Shown here: piece after piece, positions 1-8,626 of the stretch
Position numbering within the stretch: position 1 is the first letter of the stretch
Layout of the letters: every line of letters begins with the position of its first letter
Source of the DNA: Xylanibacter ruminicola
GTDB taxonomy: Bacteria; Bacteroidota; Bacteroidia; Bacteroidales; Bacteroidaceae
NCBI GenBank assembly: GCA_015060625.1
Contig: SUYC01000008.1
Span: 1-64,000 of the forward strand
Direction: 5' to 3'
DNA length: 64,000 nt
The notes under the pieces: model-generated
The model's input: the letters and a program-made list of their open reading frames with translations, nothing else
What the model was told of the DNA's origin: nothing
Databases searched by the model: none
Translations under genes and position numbers: made by a program

Positions 1-97
1 TGTCCTGAGAGCAAAACTACTCTATAGTGGTATGAAATGGGACTGGAATCACCACCCAAATTGACGCAGAACCAAAAATTATTGATTATTATACGTT

Positions 98-2494
98 ATG
101 ACCATAAAATTTGTTTATCCTGTTTTGGTAGCTATAGTTATGCTATCTGCCACTACTGTATCAGCACAGCGACATGGGCTGACCTTCGATTTCGGAAAAA
201 CACACCCTGAGGATTCGACCCGTGTAACAGGCTTGAGTATAGGTATTGCCAGCAGTACCGACACGTTGAAGGGCGTGCAGCTTAACACTGTGCAAAACTA
301 TGCTCGCCATGCCAATGGTTTGCAATTGTCGGGCTTCTCAAATATATCAGGCTCGCCCATGAAGGCTCTCCAGCTAAGTGGTATTACTAACATATCGATG
401 GGGGTGGATAAGGGTGTGCAGTTGGGCGGATTACTAAATGTCTCGTCGGGTATGATGCGCGGTCTACAGTTGGGAACGTACAACTATGCCGACCAATTGA
501 ACGGAGCGCAGATAGGTATGATTAACGTAGCCGAATCGCATCCAAAAGGTTGGCAGGTGGGCATTGTAAACTATACCAAGGATACTGGAGGTCGGAAGAT
601 AGGACTGGTAAACGTTAACCCAGCCACAACCATCGATGTGATGGTTTACGGTGGTAGCAGCACAAAACTGAATAGTGCTATGCGTTTTCGCAACAAAAGT
701 ACATACAGCATATTGGGTGTTGGTACGCACTTTATGGGGTTCGACGAGAATTTTTCGGGTGCGTTGTTCTATCGCTTAGGACAGTATAAGCAGGTGTCGC
801 CCAAACTATCGCTGAGTGGTGATATCGGTTACTATCATATTGAGACGTTCAAGAAACATAGTGATGAAGGACCATCTCGACTCTTTTCAATACAGGCACG
901 ACTGAATGCCGATTATCAGTTGTCGCGCAACGTAGGATTATTTGCTTCGGTAGGTTATGGTGACACGCGCTACTATTACCACGAGTTAGATTACCGTCGC
1001 CGTTTTTTGGCTGAGGCTGGTCTTACATTCCGTTATCCTCATAATGCCAACCGCGAAACGGCTGTTGTTAAGCGCACCGAGGAACATGCGCCTGCCGACT
1101 CGGTGATGGCACTCGGCTTGGGGACTAAACATCCTTGGTGGGCGCTGGCACAGGTAACTGGTGTAAATGCCTTTGTGCATTTTTTCGATCGTGTAATTAC
1201 CAATCAGGACTTTGCGCAAACTACCTTGCATACGTGGAGCGAGAACTTTAAGAACGGATTTGTTTGGGATAACGATGTATTCTCAACCAATCTGTTTATG
1301 CATCCCTATCATGGTAACCTGTACTTTAATTCGGCACGTGCTCAGGGACTTAACTTTTGGGAGTCGGCGCCTTTTGCCATGATTGGTTCGCTGCAGTGGG
1401 AGTTTCTGGGAGAGATTGAACCACCGGCCCTTAACGACTTGATTGCAACAACCTTTGGCGGTATCTGTATTGGCGAGATAACCAATCGCATTAGCAAAAT
1501 ATTCCTCGACGATCGCAAGCGCGGCTGGCCTCGATTCTGGCGTGAGTTGGGAGCTACTATCTTTAATCCGATGGGTGAGCTGAAGCGTATGGCAACTGGC
1601 GATGCATGGCGAGTTCGCAGCAAGAACTATCGCTACCACGATTATAATCGTAATCCCCTCGATATGTCGATTTCGGTGGGCGACCGCTATTTGGCCGACG
1701 ATGGCAATCTGTTTAGGGGTGAGCACAATGCATACGTCGATTTATACATGCAGTATGGCGACCCTGTGAACGAGGGCGATCACAATGCACCTTACGATTT
1801 CTTCGAGATGGAGTTGGTGGGCGGTATATCCAGTAATCAGCCCATATTAAACCAGGTACACCTGATGGGGCGTCTGTGGAGTACTCCCATGATACAACGC
1901 AAGGGTATAAAGGGTGAGGTTGGTATTTATCAGCACTTCGATTACTTCGACTCAAAACCTGTTAAGAATGGTTCTGATTTTACGCCCTATCGTATCAGCG
2001 AGGCTGCCGCCTTCGGTCTTGGTGCCATTGTACAACTGCCTCAAGTAGGTGCGCTGTCGCATCTTGAGCAACGCGTATTTTTGAATGGTATATTGCTGGG
2101 CGGTACCAAGAGCGACTATTATAATGTTATCGACCGCGATTATAATATGGGTAGCGGCTTTAGTATTAAAACCAAAACGCACATGGAACTGCGCCACTTT
2201 GGCCGTTTTATTCTTAATGCTCATTACTACCGCATTTTTATTTGGAAGGGGTATGATAAGGATACCAACTTTGAGGGGCTTACCGAACACGAAATGCTGC
2301 ACCTGAATGCTCAAGGCGATAAGGGTAATGCGGCTCTGCTCGTTATCAACCCGATAATCGAATTCGACATCGCCCGCAATTGGAGCATTACGCTGTCGAG
2401 CACGTATTACGTCCGCAATACCCATTATTCGTATCGCAACGATGTACAGTGCAACACCTTCGAATTCCGTCTGGGTGCTACAGCGCATTTGTAA
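98..2494 (+). CDS. DUF3943 outer-membrane protein with surface repeats
   Basis: This 798-residue protein starts with a signal peptide (hydrophobic segment ending near VSAQ, residue 24). Residues 35-180 hold about eight repeats of the form GLQLSG-x-NIS or GVQLGG-x-NVS, like the LA_2272-type surface repeats of Bacteroidetes. Residues 350-800 match DUF3943: a WESAPFAMIGSLQWEFLGE-like block with NDLIATTFGG, then alternating beta strands. An outer-membrane beta-barrel is likely. Its substrate is unknown. The 97 bases upstream show no clear promoter. The gene ends just before the integrated element and reads as host chromosome. Confidence 0.75.
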   Translation: MTIKFVYPVLVAIVMLSATTVSAQRHGLTFDFGKTHPEDSTRVTGLSIGIASSTDTLKGVQLNTVQNYARHANGLQLSGFSNISGSPMKALQLSGITNISMGVDKGVQLGGLLNVSSGMMRGLQLGTYNYADQLNGAQIGMINVAESHPKGWQVGIVNYTKDTGGRKIGLVNVNPATTIDVMVYGGSSTKLNSAMRFRNKSTYSILGVGTHFMGFDENFSGALFYRLGQYKQVSPKLSLSGDIGYYHIETFKKHSDEGPSRLFSIQARLNADYQLSRNVGLFASVGYGDTRYYYHELDYRRRFLAEAGLTFRYPHNANRETAVVKRTEEHAPADSVMALGLGTKHPWWALAQVTGVNAFVHFFDRVITNQDFAQTTLHTWSENFKNGFVWDNDVFSTNLFMHPYHGNLYFNSARAQGLNFWESAPFAMIGSLQWEFLGEIEPPALNDLIATTFGGICIGEITNRISKIFLDDRKRGWPRFWRELGATIFNPMGELKRMATGDAWRVRSKNYRYHDYNRNPLDMSISVGDRYLADDGNLFRGEHNAYVDLYMQYGDPVNEGDHNAPYDFFEMELVGGISSNQPILNQVHLMGRLWSTPMIQRKGIKGEVGIYQHFDYFDSKPVKNGSDFTPYRISEAAAFGLGAIVQLPQVGALSHLEQRVFLNGILLGGTKSDYYNVIDRDYNMGSGFSIKTKTHMELRHFGRFILNAHYYRIFIWKGYDKDTNFEGLTEHEMLHLNAQGDKGNAALLVINPIIEFDIARNWSITLSSTYYVRNTHYSYRNDVQCNTFEFRLGATAHL

Positions 2495-2524
2495 TAATAT
2501 CACGGGGAATTTACGGGAATTATG

Positions 2525-2566
2525 AAAAAGAAAAATCGCTAAGTACTGATTTTCAGTGACTTAGCG
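2525..2566 (-). terminator. Terminator hairpin, original tRNA-Gln side
   Basis: Bases 2537-2566 form a strong stem: CGCTAAGT pairs with ACTTAGCG, continued by ACTGA/TCAGT around a 3-base loop with one bulged G. On the minus strand it is followed by a T-rich tract (complement of 2525-2535). It would terminate a transcript coming from a tRNA-Gln gene on the minus strand. An identical 30-base stem lies at 22332-22361. Confidence 0.6.
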
Positions 2567-2591
2567 ATTTTCTTAGTTGGGGTACCCGGAC
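2537..2591. repeat. Left attachment repeat (attL)
   Basis: This 55-base direct repeat matches 22332-22386. It consists of 30 identical bases (the hairpin), 7 divergent bases and 18 identical bases (2574-2591). The 18-base block contains the last 15 bases of tRNA-Gln including the discriminator. After base 2591 the match to the tRNA stops, so this is the partial tRNA copy left at the distal end of the element. Confidence 0.8.
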
Positions 2592-2697
2592 AACAAAGCG
2601 TTAAATCCTATCGATTTCTATCTAATTCAAATGTTTGTAAATCTCTGAAAATAAACGCATTATATAATTATATAATTTTAACAATTATCGAACTAAT

Positions 2698-2735
2698 CAC
2701 GCCAATTTTAAATTATCACGCCAAAAACACGCCAA
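2698..2735. repeat. Subterminal CACGCC repeats, left end
   Basis: CACGCC occurs three times, at 2698, 2717 and 2728. The 24-base stretch 2712-2735 is repeated exactly at 22290-22313 near the other end. Short repeats inside both ends of an element are typical arm-type sites for integrase or excisionase; that role is inferred. Confidence 0.5.
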
Positions 2736-2739
2736 AAAG

Positions 2740-2771
2740 TTTGGTTCGGTTCTATCTATTTTGTACCTTTG
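2740..2771 (+). promoter_or_regulatory. Promoter of the integrase gene
   Basis: TTTGG at 2740-2744 and TACCTTTG at 2764-2771 have a 20-base spacing and match the Bacteroidetes -33/-7 consensus. The promoter lies directly next to the CACGCC repeats, so integrase binding there could also regulate it. Confidence 0.7.
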
Positions 2772-2798
2772 CAAACGAGTTAAAAAAAACAAATTGTT

Positions 2799-4328
2799 AT
2801 GGCACAGATAGAGCTAAGAATATCAAGCAAGGTACAAAAGGAAACTGGGATGTGCGAAGTACTCATCCGCTTCTTCCAAGGTACGAAGTTTAATACAAGG
2901 GCAAAAAGCGGTATTTTTGTCTCTCCAGAGTTCTTCGAATATTACATTGACAGAGATAAAACCGAAAAATTAGGAGTGAAGATACCTGGCAACCTGACTA
3001 CTTCCACTACAGAAAAAGCCGACAAACATCATTACGTCTTACGACAGAGCGGTGTTATTGTTGTAAAACAACGACTTGAAACACCTGAAGTCAGATATCA
3101 CCGTGAGCAGTCTGCCAAATTGGATGAATTGAAGAAATTTATTATCGAGAAATACGAGGCAAACAGAGATATTCAAATGACGAGTGATTGGCTTCAATTA
3201 GTGATAGACAAATTTCATAATCCAGTGAAATATGAGATCAAGCCACAACACAAAGGCTCCTTCTTTGAACTTGTAGAAGAGTATATCGAAAAACGACAGC
3301 TTGCCGAGTCGCATGCACGTGTCTATCGTGTATTGTCGAGAGCCATTGCACGTTATCAAGGCTTTGTCAAGGCGACGGATATTGACAGGAGTAATTATGA
3401 ATTTGATATAGATAAAGTTACTAAAGAGGATATAGAAGATCTTACCTACTATCTTCGTAACGAGAAAAAACTGTCCGACGAATATCCAGAACTGTTTAAG
3501 AAGCTCATTAACGAGTATCCTGCTGCCATCAAAAAGGGACACAACTATCTTGAAGAAAGAGGTGATAATACCATTATCAAGATGCGAACCCGCTTAAAAT
3601 CTCTTTTCTTGTTCTTCTACGAAGAGGGATTAACAACCAACAGGCCATTTGACGGCGTAAAGATAGGTACGGCTAAGGTGGGAACTCCGATTTACATCAC
3701 AATAGAAGAACGTAATAAGATTGCAGATACGAATCTTGAAGCAATATGGGAGACTATGGATAAGGATTTCAAGAAGAAATGCAAGATGCCAATCCAGACA
3801 ATCGTAATGTGTAGGGATATATTCGTATTCCACTGTTTCATAGGATGTCGAGTTAGTGACCTTGTTAAGTTAACTCCCCAGCATATCAACAATGGAATTC
3901 TTGTATACACCCCACATAAGACAAAAGACGAGGGCGACGAACCCATTCAGGCTCGTGTTCCATTGCACGACAAAGCTAAAGAACTGATAGAGAAATATAA
4001 AGGCATGGATAAAAAAGGAAGGCTGTTCCCGTTTATTTCTGCTCAAAAGTATAACGACGCAATTAAGGCAATATTCACCATGTCAGGAATTACACGCAAT
4101 GTGGAAGTACGCAACACATTGACAGGAGAGAACGAAATCCGCCCTATTAACGAAATTGCAGCAAGCCACCTTGCTCGCCGCACATTCGTTGGCAATGCAT
4201 ACTTTAAAGTTTCCGACCCCAACTTGATTGGTAAGATGTCCGGTCATGTTGATGGTTCCAAGGCATTCAAACGTTATCGTAAAATTGAGGACGAGACACT
4301 GAAAAATGTTATTGACATGATTGGATAA
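2799..4328 (+). CDS. Tyrosine recombinase/integrase
   Basis: This 509-residue site-specific recombinase would integrate and excise the surrounding element at tRNA-Gln. The catalytic set is visible: Arg in GCRVSDL (about residue 351), Lys in HKTK (about 379), HxxR in SHLARRT (about 457-460), His in MSGHVD (about 483) and Tyr in FKRYRK (about 493). The N-terminal 300 residues hold an arm-binding part and a SAM-like core-binding domain. It is longer than most Bacteroides integrases (about 400 residues). The start is supported by the promoter at 2740-2771. Confidence 0.9.
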   Translation: MAQIELRISSKVQKETGMCEVLIRFFQGTKFNTRAKSGIFVSPEFFEYYIDRDKTEKLGVKIPGNLTTSTTEKADKHHYVLRQSGVIVVKQRLETPEVRYHREQSAKLDELKKFIIEKYEANRDIQMTSDWLQLVIDKFHNPVKYEIKPQHKGSFFELVEEYIEKRQLAESHARVYRVLSRAIARYQGFVKATDIDRSNYEFDIDKVTKEDIEDLTYYLRNEKKLSDEYPELFKKLINEYPAAIKKGHNYLEERGDNTIIKMRTRLKSLFLFFYEEGLTTNRPFDGVKIGTAKVGTPIYITIEERNKIADTNLEAIWETMDKDFKKKCKMPIQTIVMCRDIFVFHCFIGCRVSDLVKLTPQHINNGILVYTPHKTKDEGDEPIQARVPLHDKAKELIEKYKGMDKKGRLFPFISAQKYNDAIKAIFTMSGITRNVEVRNTLTGENEIRPINEIAASHLARRTFVGNAYFKVSDPNLIGKMSGHVDGSKAFKRYRKIEDETLKNVIDMIG

Positions 4329-4385
4329 GTAAATTTAAGCGTTAACTATTATATAATAAGGTATAGTATTTTGAAGTATTTGTTG

Positions 4386-4393
4386 TAACTTTG
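4386..4393 (+). promoter_or_regulatory. -7 box of the AlbA_2 regulator gene
   Basis: TAACTTTG lies 7 bases before the ATG at 4401. No good TTTG box is seen at the usual distance upstream, so only the -7 element is claimed. Confidence 0.45.
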
Positions 4394-4400
4394 CACGTAA

Positions 4401-5939
4401 ATGATGACAATAGAAGAAATAAGGGCAGGGAAAGAAGGTCAGACGTTTGACCTGAAAAGCATACAGATAGATCCAAAGGCATTGGCTATCCCTATCGTGG
4501 CGATGGCTAATGCCGATGGTGGTATGTTGGCAATTGGCATATCAGACAAGACAAGAAAGATAGAGGGTGTTAACCAACATACTGCTAAGTTGAACGAGCT
4601 GCTCCGTGTGCCATTTGATTTCTGCAATCCTACTATTCCTGTGACTTGTTGCTATATGGATTGCACTAACGATGAAGGCAATCCTGATCGTATTCTGCTG
4701 ATGGATATTCCTGCCAGCCAGTTCCTTCACACAAATCAGGCTGATGAAGCCTATATCCGTGTGGGTGACAAGAGCCGCAAACTGACATTCGAAGAGCGGA
4801 TGCAACTGATGTACGACAAAGGCGAACGCTCCTACGAAGATACGGCTGTATATGGCGCAACCATTGACGATATCAATATGGATGCCGTTGCTGAATATGC
4901 CAAATTGGTAGGTTACAGTAGGTCACCACTTGAATACTTACGAGAGAATAACGGTTTTGTCAAGACTAACAAGAAAGGTGAAGAGAATGTCAGTGTAGCC
5001 TGCATTCTGCTTTTCGGAAAGAACCCTCAGAACTTTTTCCCTCGCAGCCGTACCCGTTTCATCCGCTATGAAGGTGTTGACGAGAAAGTTGGCGCAGAGA
5101 TGAATGTCATCAAGGACGTCATCTTTGAGGGAACCATCTTGAACCAGGTCAAGAAGACGATTGAGTTTATCGAGACTCAGGTTCGCGAGCATACATTCCT
5201 AGGACAACATGCTCAATTTGTGACAAAACGTGACTACCCGGAGTTCGTCATTCAAGAGATGACGGTCAACGCTTGCTGCCACAGAGCCTACAACATTAAG
5301 GGTACAGAGATTCAAATCAAAATGTTCGATGACCGATTGGTATTTGAATCCCCTGGCAAACTCCCTGGACAGGTAAAACCAAACAACATCAGACATACCC
5401 ACTTCTCTCGTAATCCTAAGATTGCCGCATTCCTGAAAGCATATCACTTCGTTAAGGAGTTTGGCGAGGGTTTTGATCGTATCTGTCGTGAACAGGAGGC
5501 CAATGGTGCAAATGTTCCTTCTTTCAGGACAGACGAGTTCATCTTGAAAATTACCGTGCCAAAGGTCACAGAAAACGTGAATGTAAATGTTGCCAAGGTG
5601 AATGGAAATGGGCAAAAGGTGGATGAAAAGGTTGATGAAAAGGTGAATGAAAAGGTGAATGAAAAGGTGAATGGAAACGATGTAAAGGTAAATGCAAATC
5701 GTCATGGGTTGATAGAAAAGTTGATAGAAAAAGCTATCAGCAATCATGATAAGTTGACAGAAAACCGCATTACCATACTTGAACTAATGATAGACAATCC
5801 ATATATATCTGTAGTAGAACTTGCAAAAGCTGTTGGAATTAGCGTTAATTCCATTATGCGTAATATAGATTATATGCGCGGCAAATACCTTCGCCGTGTT
5901 GGCCCAGACAAGGGCGGTTTTTGGGAAATTATTGAATAG
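4401..5939 (+). CDS. AlbA_2/Schlafen-like ATP-binding regulator with wHTH
   Basis: The 512-residue protein belongs to the COG2865 type. An N-terminal AlbA_2 domain (residues 5-130, with FDLKSIQIDPKALAIPIVAMANADGG and IGISDKTRKIEGV) is followed by a GHKL-like ATP-binding part (residues 280-375, EMTVNACCHRAY and KEFGEGFDRICRE). A linker of 12-base DNA repeats encoding EKV(D/N) units (5616-5675) follows, then a C-terminal winged helix ending RRVGPDKGGFWEII. It probably acts as a DNA- or RNA-binding regulator or a defence protein. Its job in this element is unknown. The gene at 46193 is of the same family. Confidence 0.75.
   Translation: MMTIEEIRAGKEGQTFDLKSIQIDPKALAIPIVAMANADGGMLAIGISDKTRKIEGVNQHTAKLNELLRVPFDFCNPTIPVTCCYMDCTNDEGNPDRILLMDIPASQFLHTNQADEAYIRVGDKSRKLTFEERMQLMYDKGERSYEDTAVYGATIDDINMDAVAEYAKLVGYSRSPLEYLRENNGFVKTNKKGEENVSVACILLFGKNPQNFFPRSRTRFIRYEGVDEKVGAEMNVIKDVIFEGTILNQVKKTIEFIETQVREHTFLGQHAQFVTKRDYPEFVIQEMTVNACCHRAYNIKGTEIQIKMFDDRLVFESPGKLPGQVKPNNIRHTHFSRNPKIAAFLKAYHFVKEFGEGFDRICREQEANGANVPSFRTDEFILKITVPKVTENVNVNVAKVNGNGQKVDEKVDEKVNEKVNEKVNGNDVKVNANRHGLIEKLIEKAISNHDKLTENRITILELMIDNPYISVVELAKAVGISVNSIMRNIDYMRGKYLRRVGPDKGGFWEIIE
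5616..5675 (+). repeat. 12-base tandem repeat in coding region
   Basis: Five units of AAGGTGAATGAA (with one- or two-base variants) lie at 5616, 5628, 5640, 5652 and 5664. Each unit adds four residues (KVNE-type), so copy-number change keeps the frame. Confidence 0.8.
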
Positions 5940-5956
5940 ACAAGAAAAAATTGTAG

Positions 5957-6931
5957 ATGGATAACAAATATACATTTAAAGATTTTCTGGCAGACCTGAA
6001 GCAATGGCAGTCAGAGAATTTAGTGGAGTATTATAGATTCCTTGGTCTTTTAGGCCAAGAAGAGTTGCGTATCATGAACGTATTCTTTGCGTTAGTCAAG
6101 CAGATGTCGTTCCGAGTCCCCCGCCTGGTTGTAGAAGATGACGTTAGAATTCCACATGAGATGGCAGACATCATCAAACGTTCCCACACCATAGAAAGAA
6201 TGATCAATGCTATGGGTTACACAGACCCAGAGCCTTTCTTGATGGCTCTGTTCTATTGGATCTACTTTGACCATAGTTATGAATGGATCTATTCAAAGAT
6301 TAAGAACCCAATTCCTGGCTATAAACTTGGCATTCTCAAACTTCCATTGAATTATATCGCCAACAAATATGTTGTGAAAAAGAGCTTGGAGGCTGGCGTA
6401 CGCACAAAAGAAGATTGGAATAGGTTTTGGAATCTCAAAACAGAAATGAAGACACTTCCCTACAATGAAGTGTTCGAACTTCTACCCAATGAGGTATTGC
6501 TGTTAGAGGACGGGAAAACAGATGATATTGAGAAGCTACCAGAACCTATCACTTTGCCCACAAAGGTATATAAGCCGCTGTCTGAGATTATCAATGTGCC
6601 CAACAGGGAAAGCAAGGAAAAGCTCTTGAATAACATCCATGAACTGCTGAAGAAAAAGTCATCAGGAAATGATCTTGTCCTACTACTCATCGTATTAAAA
6701 GATATCATTATTGCGCCAGCTACCACTCCCGTCATAAGTAATAGACTGCAAATGACAGAGTATAGAGAAGCGCTGGTCATGGAGTTCCCGGATTTGGCTT
6801 TTGTAAAGGCAAGAGATATCCAGTATTATTTCCATACGCTATATCACAGAGATGCTAAAGGCAAACTGGTTATTGAGAACTCTTGGTTTACTCAGGAACT
6901 AAAGTTTTTTAGGGACGAGTTGCTTAAATAG
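5957..6931 (+). CDS. Uncharacterised 324-residue protein
   Basis: I do not recognise this gene with certainty. The protein is soluble, without signal peptide or membrane segments, and starts MDNKYTFKDFLADLKQWQ. The first 130 residues are helical with aromatic residues (VEYYRFLGLLG, EPFLMALFYWIYFD). The middle is acidic and Pro-rich, and the C-terminal third (LLNNIHELLKKKSSGNDLVLLLIVLKDI) is again helical. It begins 17 bases after the AlbA_2 gene and is likely co-transcribed. Genes of this kind occur in Bacteroidales mobile elements, but no function is assigned. Confidence 0.55.
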   Translation: MDNKYTFKDFLADLKQWQSENLVEYYRFLGLLGQEELRIMNVFFALVKQMSFRVPRLVVEDDVRIPHEMADIIKRSHTIERMINAMGYTDPEPFLMALFYWIYFDHSYEWIYSKIKNPIPGYKLGILKLPLNYIANKYVVKKSLEAGVRTKEDWNRFWNLKTEMKTLPYNEVFELLPNEVLLLEDGKTDDIEKLPEPITLPTKVYKPLSEIINVPNRESKEKLLNNIHELLKKKSSGNDLVLLLIVLKDIIIAPATTPVISNRLQMTEYREALVMEFPDLAFVKARDIQYYFHTLYHRDAKGKLVIENSWFTQELKFFRDELLK

Positions 6932-6947
6932 CATTGCGTTCTTTGCG

Positions 6948-6979
6948 TTATTTGCGCTTCTGACTGACAGCGCAAATAA
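6948..6979. repeat. 10-base perfect inverted repeat
   Basis: TTATTTGCGC (6948-6957) and GCGCAAATAA (6970-6979) are perfect inverted copies separated by 12 bases. They lie between the 324-residue gene and the HTH gene. No T-tract follows, so an operator is as likely as a weak terminator. Confidence 0.5.
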
Positions 6980-7017
6980 CTGCATTTAATTCACTTAGAC
7001 GGTATTTAGAAAATTCG

Positions 7018-7054
7018 TACTTTTGCCCCCGATTTGAAATGAATCGAATCGGGG
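7018..7054 (+). promoter_or_regulatory. -7 box with initiating hairpin before the HTH gene
   Basis: TACTTTTG at 7018-7025 fits the -7 consensus. Directly after it CCCCGATT (7027-7034) pairs with AATCGGGG (7047-7054) around a 12-base loop. The hairpin would sit at the very 5' end of the transcript, about 60 bases before the ATG at 7117. It may be an operator or an RNA-level control. Confidence 0.5.
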
Positions 7055-7116
7055 ACAAGTCGTTTTTATGCGATCATTCCCCACAAACGAAAATAAACTT
7101 CTAAATATTATAAGGA

Positions 7117-7530
7117 ATGATTAAACCAAATGCTTTTGCAAAGGATGCCGACCAGGTTGGCTACTTTGAACCAAGTGAAGAAAGTGAGTTGTTTGCAAAG
7201 CGACTCGTGTCTGCAATCTCTAAGGGCGGTGACCACATCTCCCTTACTCTAACAGGGAAAGGTGCCATTGCCTTTGCCCGTGAACTCTATGAGCGACTTC
7301 TGGCTGAAAAATCTCAAAAAGCTGAGAGTAATGTTGACAACCAAGAAGAACTGATTCCAAAAAGCGAGGTCATGAAGATGCTGTCGGTTAGTTCTACGAC
7401 TCTCTGGCTTTGGAACAACAACAAATACCTCCCGCAGATCAATATCGGCCGAAAGGTATTCTATCGCGCAGAGGATATTCAGAAGCTACGCAAAGGAAAT
7501 ACCAATGAAGATTCCGGTAGTAGTATATAA
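7117..7530 (+). CDS. HTH DNA-binding protein (excisionase/MerR-like)
   Basis: The protein has 137 residues. Residues 85-135 (PKSEVMKMLSVSSTTLWLWNNNKYLPQINIGRKVFYRAEDIQKL) form a winged HTH of the HTH_17/excisionase type common in Bacteroidales integrative elements. The first 75 residues (FEPSEESELFAKRLVSAI and so on) are an uncharacterised helical region. In related elements such proteins control excision and mobilization; here that is inferred. The 3' end overlaps the longest reading of the following parA frame. Confidence 0.65.
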   Translation: MIKPNAFAKDADQVGYFEPSEESELFAKRLVSAISKGGDHISLTLTGKGAIAFARELYERLLAEKSQKAESNVDNQEELIPKSEVMKMLSVSSTTLWLWNNNKYLPQINIGRKVFYRAEDIQKLRKGNTNEDSGSSI

Positions 7531-7555
7531 ATGTATAGTATATAATCATAATCTC

Positions 7556-8206
7556 ATGAGTAAAATTATTCTTTTCTCGAATATCAAGGGCGGTGTGGGT
7601 AAGACCACGCTATGCGCCCACTTTGCGGAGTACCTTTCTATGAAGGGAGTCCCTGTTGTAGCCGTGGATGCCGATATTCAGGCATCTTTGTCCAGACATC
7701 GTGAGCGTGAGGTGGAAGCAGACCCGGGGCAGACTGTGCCCTGGGCCATCACCCGCCTCAATACACTTGATAGTAAGATAGTAAAAGCGGCTATGAATGA
7801 GTATAAAGAACAAGACGGCATTGTATTGACTGACTGCCCTGGCAATCTCAACGACAACAACCTCTGCATACTCTATTCGATAGCCGACCTTATTGTCATT
7901 CCCATGTCCTACGATGTAGATACCATTGATGCGACAGGCATCTTTGTTTCCGTCATCAGCCAGAAGTCTTCTGCCCGCTTGGTTTTCCTGCCCAACCGCA
8001 TCAACACCACAGAAGGCAAGGCACATGAGCGTGAAATGAGAGATGAAACCATCTCTGTTCTTGGCCGGCTTGGAACGGTCACGCCGAGAATCAAGCAGAG
8101 CGTGGTCATCAAGCGATACTCCACACTCTACCCTCTTGACAAATACCAGTATGCTGCCGTTGAGCATGCTTTTGACAGAATCATTGAAATCATCAATCAA
8201 CTATAA
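7556..8206 (+). CDS. parA: ParA-family ATPase
   Basis: This 216-residue protein has a deviant Walker A motif (NIKGGVGKTTLCAHFAEYL, residues 8-26), the DADIQASLSRHRERE switch region and a Walker B-like VLTDCPGN. I chose the ATG at 7556 because the family starts right before the Walker A strand and the upstream 17 residues are unlike it. It probably segregates or positions the excised circular form, or regulates transfer. No ParB is present; the RHH protein 4 bases downstream is the likely partner. Confidence 0.8.
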   Translation: MSKIILFSNIKGGVGKTTLCAHFAEYLSMKGVPVVAVDADIQASLSRHREREVEADPGQTVPWAITRLNTLDSKIVKAAMNEYKEQDGIVLTDCPGNLNDNNLCILYSIADLIVIPMSYDVDTIDATGIFVSVISQKSSARLVFLPNRINTTEGKAHEREMRDETISVLGRLGTVTPRIKQSVVIKRYSTLYPLDKYQYAAVEHAFDRIIEIINQL

Positions 8207-8209
8207 GAC

Positions 8210-8566
8210 ATGGAACAGAAAAAAGTTATAAACCCGCTGCTTTCAAAGAACGACAACGGAATCTCTCTTGCAGAGAGTGTCACAAAGATAACAGGTGTAA
8301 ACGCTGAATCCAATGGTAATGCTGCAGCCTTCCGTAAGGAAAAGTCCGACTGGCATGCCGTTGGTTGGAAGAAGTTCACCGAAGGACTGGAGGACTATAC
8401 AGGTGTAAAAGGACAAGGTGCTGCTGTATGGCTACCCACAGAGGTTAAGAAACAGATAGAGCAACTTCGTGCTAACTCGGAGCGAAACATCCCTATCCGT
8501 GCTCTGGCAGCGGCTATGATAGTAGCCTTCATGGAGGAACACAGGGAGGAACTCGGTAGCCTTTAA
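8210..8566 (+). CDS. Ribbon-helix-helix protein, probable ParA partner
   Basis: This 118-residue protein has a C-terminal ribbon-helix-helix (about residues 70-116: AAVWLPTEVKKQIEQLRANSER..ALAAAMIVAFMEEH). The N-terminus is disordered and Ser/Asn-rich. In many plasmids ParA works with a small RHH centromere-binding protein, and the 3-base gap to parA supports that pairing. It could equally be an autoregulator of the operon. Confidence 0.6.
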   Translation: MEQKKVINPLLSKNDNGISLAESVTKITGVNAESNGNAAAFRKEKSDWHAVGWKKFTEGLEDYTGVKGQGAAVWLPTEVKKQIEQLRANSERNIPIRALAAAMIVAFMEEHREELGSL

Positions 8567-8626
8567 TCCTAATACCATTATATAATATAAAGTAACGCTT
8601 ATATAATACAAAAGTGATTTTCTATT

